From assembly GCF_905171765.1 (NCBI RefSeq), contig NC_053390.1:512041565-512105564 (forward strand): DNA of 64,000 bases, in the 5' to 3' direction. This stretch comes from Bufo bufo (lineage: Eukaryota > Chordata > Amphibia > Anura > Bufonidae). This document shows positions 1 to 13,300 of the stretch, piece by piece. A program made the translations under genes and the position numbers. Each line of letters starts with the position of its first letter. Within the stretch, counting starts at the first letter, position 1. The notes below the pieces were generated by a model. That model was not told the origin of the DNA. It did not search any database and saw only the letters and a program-made list of their open reading frames with translations.

Positions 1-356
1 ATCTTCTCCCTGGCTGCGAGCGCATCCAATCAGAGCGCTCCGCTCTTAGCCAGGGAGAAGGAGCTGCGATTCTCGTGAGAACTTGAGCTCCTTCTCCTTG
101 GCTAAGAGCGGGGCGCTCTGATTGGATGCGCTCGCAGCCAGGGAGAAGATAACCGCGCCTAGGACAAATTCAAGTCACCGCCTAGTTGAACCGAATCGCC
201 TCATTAGCATATGAGGCGCCAAAACAAACGGGGACCACAGCGGACAAAAGGGGGGTCCTTTGAAAAAAAATTACAAAAGCGGGAAGACATCACTGGGGGC
301 TGCACTATTAGGTAATATAACCATTTCAATACATATATCCTGGTGAAAGGTCCTCT
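1..356. mobile_element. TTAA-flanked foldback element, right part
   Basis: A hairpin with 65-bp arms (1-65 and 86-150) sits at the window edge. The right side continues to GGTCCTCT followed by TTAA (357-360). The element is therefore probably a larger palindromic MITE whose left end lies outside the window. TTAA target and short TIR suggest a piggyBac-like family; no protein is encoded. Confidence 0.6.
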
Positions 357-442
357 TTAAATGGGCAAATCAGACTATTGGGCCCTAGTATTCTTTAGTA
401 TGCCTCAATTAGCGAGTTATATCCAGGCTCCGTTCGCATTAA

Positions 443-789
443 AGGGGTTGGCTAGTTTCCTATATTGATGACTCATCCTCAGGATAGGTCATCAAAATCA
501 GATTGGCAGGGGTCTGACTCCCGCTCTTTCCCATTCTCTTCAATGGGAAGGAGCAGTTACATTCTGTCTGCTCCTTCCCATTGAAGTGAACAGGGACAGA
601 GGAGTTGTAATTACACCGGCTCACTGCTGTGGTTGTGATGGCGAGCAGGTAAACAGTGAAGAGCAGGCAGCGCTGCATTCTCTTCAAGCAGCTGATCGGC
701 GGGGGTGCCAGGGGTTGGACCCTCGCCGATCTGCTATTGATGACCTATCCTAAGGATAGGGCATCAATATGGGAAACCGGCCAACCCCT
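443..789. mobile_element. TTAA-type foldback MITE (AGGGGTTG family)
   Basis: Termini AGGGGTTGG and CCAACCCCT are inverted and flanked by TTAA (439-442) and TTAC (790-793, one mutation). Inside each end lies an inverted block that reads as 'gatgacctatcc' with 'aggataggtcatca'. Relatives in this window are at 2607-3227 and 56335-56746. Confidence 0.7.
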
Positions 790-795
790 TTACGG

Positions 796-1030
796 CTTCA
801 TGCACACTACCGTAAGCATTTTGTGCTGCAGATCCACAAAATATGGGAGCGGTCTGTGTTCATCCTGCACTATTGTAAAAATGCTTATTCTTGTCCACAA
901 AAATGGGATGAACATATAGCTGCACGGATGCCATTTTTTTTTCGGTCTCATAGAAAAGAATGGGTTCACGTGCGATCCGCACAAAATGCAAATCAGGCGC
1001 GGACCGAAAATATGATTTTGTACATAAGGA
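796..1030. mobile_element. Fragment of 'catgcacac / gcggaccgc' repeat
   Basis: Similar to blocks at 2829-3082, 13664-13815, 14700-15072, 19206-19480, 46430-46546 and 49433-49503. Typical pieces are CATGCACAC, CCGCAAAATGC and a run ending in GCGGACCG. This copy is imperfect and was apparently joined to the TTAA element on its left. Confidence 0.45.
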
Positions 1031-1336
1031 CTAAGAATAAATCATCAGTTTTTGGAACTAATTAAAAAGTGACAACCAATATGGATCCACCTAGTATAGT
1101 AACTTTAGCAAAAATGAAAAATGTAATAAAGTCAGGATCTCTGACAGTAAAACAATCATAATTACCATACTTTGGCTGCTGCTTTGATTTACTAATATAT
1201 AACATTTGGGTTTAAATCCTCAATCTTCTTGTACTCCAAAAAACTGAAAATAATTGAATTTTAAGAATGGAAAGCTACAGAAGAAGGAAAAACACAAGAG
1301 TTCACTAGTGCTTCTAATGGAAAACAATACTTACAC

Positions 1337-1376
1337 CTTCCTCTGATTCATGGGGTTCTTCAGGTAGACTGATCAC
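1337..1376 (-). CDS. ubxn8: UBXN8 coding exon 6 (short exon before the UBX domain)
   Basis: It encodes [13 protein letters not shown] plus one base, resembling the PDLPEEPSQTAEE run just before the UBX domain in mammals. The acceptor (TATTGATAG) has a weak pyrimidine tract. The donor can be read as G|GTGTAAG (used here) or GGT|GTAAGT, which would move the boundary to 1335. The next coding exon is not in the window. Confidence 0.68.
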
Positions 1377-4300
1377 CTATCAATACAGACACAGTTACTG
1401 CAGTGGTGGTCCAATGTGAAAGTAAGAATTAGGGTTAAGATTGCTGTATCCCAACCCGATTCTTTTAAAAATATCGTTAAGAATATTGGCTCTGTCCTAC
1501 TGTAAAATGTATTGGGAGCATTTATGTTTGCATCTAGAGGCTCGAAACTTGTCCCAAGCCAGACATGGGTGCAGGGTTCGTTGCAGTGAATTAGATGTTT
1601 CCCAAGTAACAACTGTGCACCCGTGTCATGATCATAACATTCTCAACTTCTGGATGTTTTCATTCCCCGACAGCAAATCTCATGTATATGGACAGCCATC
1701 TTGTAGACGTGTTTCTGGAACGTTCAGCAGTAAGACACATAAGCATACCCTTTTAGGTTGTGGCTGTTCGCACTGCGGTAAGATCTTTGTGACACGCTCT
1801 GGAAGTTTTCTTTTCCTTATGGCTTCTTCATTTGCAGTTTCCGCAGGATCCTTCAGGTCAGCAGAGTTCTCCTGACCCTCCACCTCCTGCTTTCAAGAAA
1901 GGAAAAAGCTGATTTTCTTCAGAGCAATGTCCAACCTTTAGTAAGTCTGACATCCCCCACCCCGGCAATCAGCTTTTCGATGTAGCTCTGTCACCGGACG
2001 TTGGTGCTGGAGATATACAGCACTATCAACATTGTAATTATTACTAATAACAGCTTTCCCCCCACTGACTGCAGGATGGACAACCCGTTTAATGTTCTCA
2101 CACTTATGTTAATAAAGGGGTTATTTGGATGTCACTGAGGGGATCCCCCACTTGAAATCCCACTCTGTGTGCCAGAATGGTGAATCGCTGTGCTTGATAG
2201 CTATGTATTATATTGATGGCCATTCATTTAAATGGGTGCCCTGTAATACTTTATTTCTCCTGCAGTGGAGGGGTTGCACCAGCTTCATTTTGTGAGACAG
2301 GTCCTGCACCTATCACGTGGCTGCTAACTATACTACAGGGGAACTGTCATCCATGTAATATTAATATCACACACCTCTTGCATTGGTCACTGGCATTGTA
2401 AGGAGCCCAGCTTCTACTTGCCACTTGCACTATACTGACAAGTCATGTGATAAATAATACAGGCTTTAGAGTTGTTTTTTTTTGTTCTAACATGCCATTT
2501 ACCATTTCTTGTTACATCAGTTTCTGGAAAAGCAGGGTGACATCTAGTAAAGCTGCATTACACATCCGCAATCTGTCCTAGGCTACTGAATGGCAGCTGT
2601 AATTAAAGGGGTTGTGTAGGAAGTCTACATTGATGGATAAGTCATCAATTTCAGACCTGCAGGGGGGTCCAACGCCCGGGACCCCTGTTGATCAGCTGTT
2701 TGAGGAGGAGGTGGTGGTGTTCCTCGATGTGAGCACTGCTTCCTGTTCATTACACTGCCCGTCATCACTTGAACGGAGTGAGTACTTGTAATTACACTAT
2801 GCTGTCCCTGTAAGAGAGATAGTGTAAGGACTCATGCACACGACTGTGTGCCAGTCGTGCCTGTGCTGTGGACTGCTAATTGTGGTCTGCAATGCACGGG
2901 CACTGACCGTGTGCCCGCCGTCTGTGGACTCTGACCCATTCACTTGAATGGGGTCCATGTTCTGCACTACTTTTTTACATTGTGGAGGCACAGACAGAAA
3001 ACCCAAAGAAGCACTCCATTCCGCACCACACCTTCTGGGTTGCGGACCCATTCAATACAGGCACGGTCATGTGCATGACACCTAATGAAGAGGATGTAGC
3101 CTTGCATCGAGCGCCGCCTCCTCCTCTTCAAACAGCTGATCAGTGTGGGTGCTGGAACCCCGACGATCAGATATTGATGACCTATACTGAAGATAGGTCA
3201 TCAATATGAAACCCCTGCATGACCCCTTTAAGTTATGTAGCAATATGGGTTACTTGAGGAGTCTATACTGGCAGCTTTATTGGCTGATACCTAGCTTCTT
3301 GGACACAGAAGTAATATAACAATATTTAAAAAGGTTGTAAGAAATCAGAAAAAAAGGTTGCCCCCAGAATTAACGCCATTTGTATTCATGGGCTGTGCAT
3401 GTATTGCAGCTTTTCTCTATTCAAGTGAATGAAGCCGAGCTGCAATACCAGGCAGATTCCATGGACAAGAATGGGCTGTTTCTGGGAAAATTTTGACCCT
3501 TTCAAGTAGTTTAAAACGAATATACAGTTATGGGGTTTTTATTTTTTCCATTGTGTGCATTTCCATCCTGACATACAACTCTACAGAAATAAGGGGCCTC
3601 CAATGTCAAAGTCTACCTATTGATGGTGAAAACTGGTGAGCAGATGTGTGGCAGACTGGTTAGGTACTGGATCACGTCCTCACATAATGTCACTGAGCAT
3701 ATACAGTCCAGTCTGAGAGAGGTAAAAGTATGACTCCTACATTCACCTATCACAGAGACTGACATGTACTCTCAGTGCGACTAAATGCTTGTTTGCCTGA
3801 CAGCCATTCATCCACACATCCCCATCCATCTGAGCAATGGTCGAGCACCCTAGCCCGCTGTCAGGGGAGAGATTTTGTTTGCTGTAGGTTTGCCATGATA
3901 TTAGAAAAGTGGAGCAAAAAATGCATCACAGTGCCAACTTGCAAATACAGTCTTAGTGCAAGGCCCACATCAGAAATATGACCCTGTTAGACCCCGTTTA
4001 TCCACATGGGCAGAACCCCTACTTACACCAAGTGTATAACCTTCAGTCAGTTTCCACGTTTGTCCTGTCATCTTGTAGAAGCGCTCCTCTAGTTTCGTAA
4101 GCTTTTCTTCTTGCCGTGGTTTTAAAATATTCTCATTGTATTCATTTGCCTGTCATAGACAGATAAGTCTTATTAGATTATGACACTCATCCAACAGTAC
4201 ACAAGAATTTCAGAGCAAAGTTTAGCCACATAACTTTTCAACAAAGTGCAGCAACACCTAGGACTAAAGACTCGCTTCCCCCGATCCAGTTCAGATCTGG

Positions 4301-7300
4301 AAAAGATTTGCTTTTCTGGAGCCAGAAGATGCACCAAATGTATTAAAAGGCTTGTCTCTGTAAATCTGCCACATGCTATGTCAGCTTTTAACAGTTTTTA
4401 TTAAAGGGGTATTCCCTTCCAGGAGGTTGATAGCATATCGCTAGGGTATGCCATCAACGACAGATAGGTGCAGGTACCACCTCTGGGACCCCCACCTATC
4501 TCCAGAACGCGACCCCCGAAGTTTACAGAGAACAGCCGCACATGTGTGGCCACATTCCATTCACCACTGTAGGATTTCCGAAAACAGTTGAATAGTGGCT
4601 TGGCTATTTTCGACAGTCCCTTAGTGGTGAATGGATTTAGGTAGCGCGCTTGTGTGGTGCTATCTCCATTTACTGCTACTGGACTTCCTAAAACAGCTGA
4701 GAGCGCTCACTTGGATATTTTCAGAACTCCCATAGTGATGAATGGAAAGCACACCAAGCATGGTCCCAGAGGTGGAACCTATGCCTATCTGACATTGATG
4801 GCTTAGCCTAGGGAGATGTCATCAATGTCCCTGATGGGCCATCCCCTTTAAGACTAACATATTGAATGACTAAAGATGGGCCACATTATCAAATTGGCTC
4901 AGGCTGGATGATACATTTGGTGCATCTTTACACAATTTGTCCCATTGGTTAGCTAAACTTGAGCAACATGGCGCACTATGAGCCTTCCCTTCCCTGCTAA
5001 CACGTTCTGATGCTCTCATTGTTAATTAACCCTGGGAGTGGCAGGTACTTATGTAACCGGCCGCTAGCCACAGGTGCCCTCCTGGATTCAAGTGTATCCC
5101 CGTACCGAGGATGGCAATACAGCTGTATACTGCAGTGGAGCCTGAGAGCCAATGGTGCTCTCTTAGATTACACTGTATCCCCGTAGTGAGGATGGCGATA
5201 CAGCTAAATACTGTGGCGGCGCACGAGAGCTGATGGTGCCCTCCTAGATTCAACTGTATCCCCTTCTGAGGATGGCAATACAGCTGAATGCTGCGATGGG
5301 GTACGGGACATGATGGCTCTCTGCCACACCATTCACCCGCACTGGCTTCAGCCTACCACACCAGTACGCGGTCACAAAATGATGACATTATCGCCACCAC
5401 CTGCACCAGTTCCAGACATGTAGGGGAATGAGTAGTTTTATCCTTTTTTTTTACCTGGACACATAGAGACCATAGTGGCACTATGGGAACATGCCCAATA
5501 CTGGGGTCACTATGGCGAAATGTTTAATATTGGGGCATTATAAGGCGTTACTGGAGTAATATTATAATTGGGCCGTTTGGGGTGCGGCTGGCTGAATATG
5601 AATACAGTACGGCCTTCATTAGGCCGTACTGGCTTCATCATCTCCCAAGTCCCGCGATACTTCAGTGAATAACTTCGGACTTCGATTTTTAAACTTGAAA
5701 ACCATTTTAAACCTTGAATTTGAAGCTGGCTTCAGTACTGGCTGGTGTCTCACCCCGAAACGCGTTTGTAAATAACAGTGAGGGATCATCAAGAAGGAGC
5801 TCCTAAAATTGCATATTCCAACACCTGGGATAAAAGCAGCCTTTGAGTCAACCACTCACGTCTAAAGACGATTCGAGTCTCCGCCTGAAACTTCCGAATC
5901 ACATGACCGGACAGTGAACCACATGGGACGCCAAGTAGGTCCTTGCAAGTCACAACGGTGAACTGCGCTATACCGCTTTAACATACTCCTAGGAGCGGGG
6001 GAAGTTTCACCTACAGGTCCTTGCAGATGATTGTGGAGATACACGCCACTCCACACAAGCAAACCGGTGCCAACAGATGAAGAAGCGGTAACGTAAAACA
6101 CCAATAGAGTACCATTAACTCTCTGTGGCTTACAATATATGCGAATATATACGAATATATGATCCTATTGTGATACAGACCTGATTTTTTATTGACTTAC
6201 CTCCACATATTGGATTACACGTCTTGGGACATTTATCTAAGACTGCGGTATTTTTAGTTTTAAGCTTTGTGTTACATGTGTATGATTTGTATGTGATATG
6301 TTTTTATTTACCATAAAGGTTTTATTTTGGATATAACTTGAACATATGTTTGCCTGATATTGAGTGACCCCCTATCCAACCTTTCTTCCATAATTTGAGG
6401 ACTGACTACCAGAAGACGTATAAGGACTGGTTTGATTTAACTGACGAGTTTCAGATATATTTAGATACAGCTGTTTGATTATGTCTAGTTCTTTCTTAGC
6501 TATTGATACACAGGCTTCAACTTTTACATGCACTTACACCACAAAATGGTGATATTAATGCTGTAGCTGCAGCCAGCATGCTTCTGCCACACACCATCAT
6601 TGGCAGAGGCATCCCGGTTCTACTGGCCTATAGTCTGGATTGAGGAAAACAGTCCAGGCATAATACTACAATTGTAGAAAACATAACGTTAAGAAGTTTA
6701 GGTTGTTTTACTGGTTTTGATAACTTTGTTGTTTCAGTTAATCACTATGCCTTGCATAACACTGCTACACACCAATACACTCACTACATCTGTAATTACT
6801 CTGTAATTGTCCTAGACATGGCTGAACTAAAAATCTTCACATGGAACGTGGGATTGGGTACTCCACAAAAGAGATCTATGGTGTTTGCCTTTATTAGAAA
6901 CTCTAACCCTCAAATTGTATGTCTTTAAGAGACACATCTTATCTCTAGCACTTCCCGGGTACTAAAGAAACCCTGGGTTCAGTGGGCCGCACTTATCATA
7001 CCTCTCCATATTGGTACACAAACAACTACGATGGGAGGTAAAGGATATAGTCACTGATTCAGAAAGCAGATATGTCTTTATACACTCTCTTATTGACAAT
7101 GTACAATACACATTTATAGGAATTTATAATCCTCCCCCCGACCTTATGCAGGTTTTACACCTAGTGGCTACCTCTGCGGCCACTTATCCACATGCCAAGA
7201 TAGTATGTATGGGGGACCTAAACATGATGTTAGACCCTTCTCTGGACCGCTTCCAAGTTGGGGCGGACTCGACAGGGATGGGAAATCCCTCGCATCCTAA

Positions 7301-10300
7301 CAGGTTCCTGACTGAATTTAGGTGGTTTGACCTTTGGAGGGCTAAACACCCCAGAGATCGAGTATACTCCTGCCACAGTGGTGGGCATAATTCATTAACT
7401 CGGATAGACTATATGCTGGGCAATGAGATGACACTACTAAAACTCTGTTCAATATCATACCTACCCAGGGGGATATCAGATCACTCACCAATACTATGTA
7501 CTCTAATACGCAGTGTGCCCTCAGTAATGTACATAATGAATGTCCATCCGTTCTGGCTGAGCCTTATGGGCTCTGCGGATGGGATTCCTTATCAGCTGAG
7601 CAAATTTTTAAAAGTACTGTACATGAAGATGAGCCCAACCTGGCCCTTGTATGGGACACATTAAAAGTGTTTCTACACGGGTCCCTACAATCGAGCAAAC
7701 ATATATCAAAAAAGACACCAAACGTTCGGAGATGGAGATGGAATCACAGTGCACCACATTGGAACAGCAATATATCTATCATCCCACTGACGCTAACAGA
7801 ACCGCTTGGCTACAGGCGGGCAGACAATACCTAGCGATACTCAGGGACAAAGCATATAGGAAACTATTTTATGAAACAAACTGCGTTTGAGCTAGGCAAT
7901 CAATCTGCTAAACTACTGGCTCAGCTAATCCGCCACGATTCACCACCCTCAGCAATTTTGGCAGTTAAGGACTCAGCAGGTCAAGAACACTGCACACAAG
8001 AAACAATTCTTCACACTTTTATCAGAACCTTTATAACTCTAGTATAATAGTATCAGAGGCAGAGTTAACTACATATATGGAGGGGTTTTCCCTCCCCAAA
8101 CTTTCAGCGTCACAAAGTGCCCAATTGGATCAACCGATTAGCTTGGAGGAAATAACACAAGCCCCTGGCCCGGATGGGCTTCCCAAAGAGGTATATGGTA
8201 AATATGCAGAAGTACTGGCTCCACAGCTATTATCCACATTTCATTTGGCCATGGAAATGGGGTGCTTGCCCAACTCATTTATGGAAGCCACTATAATACT
8301 CCTACTTAAACCTGATAAAGAACCCCATATAGACCTATAGCGCTGCTAAATGTAGACTACAAAATCCTGACCAGAATCTTGGCTACGCATCTCAATCAGG
8401 TCATTCTGTCATTGATACACCAAACAGGTTTTATGCCAGGGAAGCCCACTAGGGAAATATCAGACAAGTTCAGGTGGTTACACAGATGGGTTATTCCCTA
8501 GATGCAGATTGGGCCCTGGCATCACTAGACGCCGCCAAGGCATTCGATTTGGTAAAATTCGCTTACTTGTTGGGATGCATGCAGGGCTATGGGTTTGGCC
8601 CAAAGTTCCTCAGATGGATCACTATTCTGTACAGTAACCCAGTAAGCAGGCTACTGATAAATGGGGAACTATCAGAATACTTTCCTCTCCACAGAGGGAC
8701 GAGACAAGGTTGCCCTCTGTCATCGCTCTTATTTGCCTTGGCAATAGAGACGCTGGCAATTAAGGTAACGAATAGCAACAACATAAACGGAGTGACCATA
8801 TGAGGGAGAAAGGTCCGCATAGGAATATATGCTGATGATATGATCCTATATTTATCATCTCCTGATACATCCCTTTCTAATGCAAAAGCTCTGATAGATG
8901 AATTTGGGGAGTTCTCAGGACTGAGAATCAACTGGGAGAAATCAGTCTATATGCCTCTCGGCAGGGCAGACTGGACAGGTCCCTCCCACGTGAAACTACT
9001 AAAAGTGGTAGACGCATTCAAATATCTAGGCGTACACATCACAAAAAAACACTCCCAGGCCCTGACACTTAAAGGGACACTGACAGGGCCAATAAGCATA
9101 TTGAGGTATATATATGGCAGTACAGGTCTTATAATGGGTATTACAATCATCTAAGTATCCCCCCTGTCCACCTTATACATACAGTAAACTTAAGTTTTAT
9201 AACCTGCTCCAACGGTCTTCAATCTGCCCAAGGGGCGGCGTTTCACCTCTCTTGCGCCCAGCCAGCCTCCCCCAACTGCCGCTTTGAAGCGCCGCCCAGC
9301 TCATGAATATTCAGTTTGCTGGGCGGCTTCTGCGGTCCCCGCTCTGAAGCGCTGCGCTTAACAGTGCCCGGCGCATGCGCCGGATCTTGTGAAGTCGGGG
9401 ACAGTAAGCGCCGCCCAGCGAAGTGAATATTGATGAGCTGGGCGGCGCTTACTGTACCGGACTTCACAAGATCCGGCGCTTCAAAGCGGCAGTTGGGGAG
9501 GCTGGCTGGGCGCAAGAGAGGTGAAATGCCGCCCCTTGGGCAGATTGAAGACCGTTGGAGCAGGTTATAAAACTTAAGTTTACTGTATGTATAAGGTGGA
9601 CAGGGGGGATACTTAGATGATTGTAATACCCATTATAAGACCTGTACTGCCATATATATACCTCAATATGCTTATTGGCCCTGTCAGTGTCCCTTTAACA
9701 TTTACCCCTTAATTGAGCATATACGACACAAACTTCAAAACTGGAAGACATTGCCGATAGCAGTGTCAGGATGTATTAATCTAATGAAAATGATTATACC
9801 CCCCAAGGTCCTTTACGCCTTTCAACACTCGGAGGTGCATATTCCCAAATCTGTGTTTAAAGAGATAGACTCCCTAACCAGAGCCTTTATCTGGGGCAGA
9901 TCTTGTGCCAAACTTAGTCTAGATACAGTAAACGTCCCAAAACAGAGGGAGGTATGGCATTACCGGATTTTTACATTTATTATCTACCGGGCCAATTAAG
10001 GCTCATACATACCTGGTATACAACCGATGACCTGCCCACCTCGGAGTACTTTTTAAAACAATACCTGAATTGTCACACGTTATGGTCAGTTCTGGAAATG
10101 CCCCCTAAATTCCTGAAGCCACTTCTGCCGCTGCATAAGTTAGCCCAAACAATATGAAAGGAGTCTAAAGCACTGTCAGAATTTACAGAAGTTGTTGAAG
10201 ATATTCCTATGTGGGGCCATCAATCGCTGCCACAAACGTAGGTGGTTATGGGAGCAAATAAATGGCAATTGTCAGGGGTTATAACTAGTGTTGAGCGAAC

Positions 10301-13300
10301 TTCTGTTTTAAGTTCGGCGTCTAAAGTTCGGCTTCCGGTTAGCGGAGAATCCCGATATGGATTCCGAATTTCGTTGTGGTCTGTGGTAGCGGAATCAATA
10401 ATTGGCCATTATTGATTCCGCTACCACGGACTACAACGGAATTCGGAATCCATATCGGGATTCTCCGCTGACCGGAAGCCGAACTTTAGACGCCGAACTT
10501 AAAACAGAAGTTCGCTCAACACTAGTTATAACCCTTGGAAACATTTATAATCAGGGAGAATTAATGACGTTTGAGGCATTATCACAGAAATACAATATCC
10601 CCAGAACCCATTTATTCTCATATTTACAACTTAGATCCGCTATACAGAGTAAATTCCCAAATGGTGGCTCAACGATACCCACTCATAGGAGTCTTCAAAA
10701 CCCAAGGTCCCAGAGGTCTAGTATCAGTAATCTACTCACATCTGGTCCAGGCGAAGGTTAGTACCAATCCCCTTACAGTAACTGACAAATGGAAAAAATT
10801 GATACCCACACTTGCAGAAGAATCCATACCGGCATTATTAGAATCTCATTTACAAGTATCACCAGCGGTCAATAACAAAAAAATCCAACTATATATTATT
10901 AATCAGGCATATCTCACACCAACTAGGCTACCATAGAATGGGTAGAGCGGTATCCACGGCATGCCCTCGTGTGGGAAACTAGAGGCAGATTTCTGGCACA
11001 TGATATGGAGATGCAACCCAATTGCCGCATTTTGGGGGGAGGTGATTGCATTCCTCTCCAAACTGCTGCCGGTCCAGGTGGATTGCACCCCCGAGGTTTG
11101 CCTACTGGGAATAATGGACGAAGATATATGGGACCGATATATGACAACTTTTTTAAGGGAATCACTTTACACGTAAGTGTATTGCTTTGAGATGGTACGA
11201 CCCCAATACGCCGAACTTGTCCATGTGGAAACTGCAGATAAACCAGATACTACCATATATAGTGTTGGTGTCCTAACATCGCAATAAACCACAAAAATTT
11301 GACAGGGTCTGGGGCCTGTGGTGTGAATCACCCCACACTTTGTACTCAACCTCGAGACTGCGACAAGCTTTGTCAGAAGCTCGAGGATCCATGGTTCAGT
11401 CGGTTTAGAGGGATCATCTGAATGAAATGTATTATACTGCGCTATTCATTGATATAAGATGTTGCTAATAGTGCAGTGAGTGATTGGAGAGACTGAATGT
11501 AAAGAAGCGTTAACTCTGTATTAAGAATTGTAACTGGAATATTTGATCTTGATGACATTAACCCAGGGCTTGACAAATTTCCTTGGAATCTAGGAGCCAA
11601 CTAAAAATGTTAGAAGCCAGGCGGAGCCGCGTCATAAAGCCCCCATAGTTCTCCCCCCCAATTTCTCCATAGAGTCCCCCAATAATGCATGCCAGGACAT
11701 AGGGCCCCCAGTAGATGCCCCCATAGTGCTCCTTCCCCTCTTCTCCATAGTGTGCCAGTATATAGGGCCCCCATAGTGTGCCAGTAGATAGGGCCCCCAT
11801 AGTGCTTCCCCTCTTCTCCATAGTGCCCCCCATGTTGTGCCAGTATATAGGGCCACCATAGTGCTTCCCCTCTTCTCCATAGTGCCCCCCATATTGTGCC
11901 AGTATATAGGGCCCCCATAGTGCTTCCCCTCTTCATAGTGCCCCCCCCATATTGTGCCAGTATATAGGGCCCCATAGTGCTTCCCCTCTTCTCCATAGTG
12001 CCCGCCCCCCCCATATTGTGGCAGTATATAGGGCCCCCACCCCCTTCTTGCCACAGTATACTATAAATGATAAAAACAATAAACTCATATACTTACCTTG
12101 CTGCTGTCAGTGATGCGATGCAGGCCTCTTCCGGCCTGTGTCCCGCACTGTACGGCTCATGCGGCGCAATGACGTCATTGCGCCGCCTGCACCGGCCTCT
12201 GATAGGCTACAGGCCTAGTGCCTGTAGCCTATCAGAGGAACGGGCAAGGGAGACGCCTCTCCCCTGCTCCTCCGCACCATTCATCTGTATCGCTGTCCTG
12301 AGGACGGCGATACAGATGAATATGGAGATGAGCGCTTCCACAATGGAGGCGCTCATCTCCACTCCTGCTGCCTCCGGACAGAACGGGCCCCCCTCCGGCG
12401 CTCCGCACCTGTCGCACGTGCACCTTTAAAAACGGGCTGACAAATACCCAAGCGCCAGGACCAAATTCCTGATCGCCATGGCGACCTGGGATTTGTCGAG
12501 CCTTGCATTAACCTGATGTTAATAAAAATAAATAAATCATTGTTCCTGTGCAGCAGATCGTTCTGACAAAACAAAGATCTGCTGCGCAGGTATAATGGTT
12601 CTCTATGGGGACAAGCAGCTCTCATCTCTAGTGATGATCTGCCAGATATCATGTCTGCTTCATTCCCGATAATCTGCCAGATCATTTATACATGTAAAAG
12701 GTAATCGGAAGGTCTGTTGCACTGGACTCACATCATCATCTGAGTACTGTACAACAGATTCACTATCAGACAGGAAATCACTGCATTATAAATGACTATT
12801 ATACAGTGAGTTCGGGTTAGGGGAGCCGCTGTCTGTTTGGGAGATGTGGCCAACACACTGGCCATGTTTCCCAGACCGAGTAGTGTTCGTGAGCCTTAAC
12901 TCTATACCAACTATTGGTTGGCTTAGTTTTAAACAGAATCTTGACACAAAACAGGAACATCTTAGCCACAGCCATTTCCTTTGACGCCATGCTCCTTTTC
13001 CATTAAAGGGGTCATCCGGGTATAAAATTGTTCCCTTTCCCTACCAGGCCCTTCAACTTACTAATGTACTTGTACTACTTTCTTTCTCACTCTAGAGATA
13101 GGGAGAGTGGTCACGTCATTGTGCCTTCTGTGGAGACTGGATTTCCTTTGATGTCCCGACCAGATCTCCCATGATGCCCTCAATCACCGGCCGAATGGTC
13201 CCATGTGATCTTACTCCACAAGCTGGGTAGGAGGAGTTCACTGCTTGTCCTATTGAGGTTTTGTGGGAAAAAGCAGCAATGGGATGATGGAGGGTAGTAG

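Larger units (their letters stand above)
6818..11390 (+). pseudogene. L1-like LINE ORF2 (endonuclease + reverse transcriptase), decayed
   Basis: The ORF2-like reading starts at the ATG at 6818 ([20 protein letters not shown]), an APE endonuclease N-terminus. It is broken by TAA at 6926 where a Gln is expected. Further motifs in order: GDLNMMLD near 7220, SDHSPIL near 7485 (endonuclease); GPDGLP near 8170, YRPIALLN near 8330, a DAAKAFD block near 8530, [16 protein letters not shown] near 8695, YADDMILYL near 8830 (reverse transcriptase); LQNWKTLP near 9735 and LPKQKGG-like text near 9940. Reading frames change repeatedly. Two palindromic elements interrupt it (9073-9694 and 10286-10524). Closest in style to vertebrate L1/Tx1 elements. 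No ORF1 or tail was confidently found. In UBXN8 intron 3, antisense to the gene. Confidence 0.85.

Noticed and set aside
1441..1875. Plus-strand ORF of 144 codons
   Set aside because: Antisense to UBXN8 exon 5 and its intron; no domain.
5757..5765. Fourth hammerhead-like motif
   Set aside because: Only GAAACGCGT and a small hairpin are present; the 5' core strand does not fit, so not called as RNA.
11558..12054. Minus-strand ORFs rich in YGG and GPY
   Set aside because: Translation of the 58-bp minisatellite in several frames.
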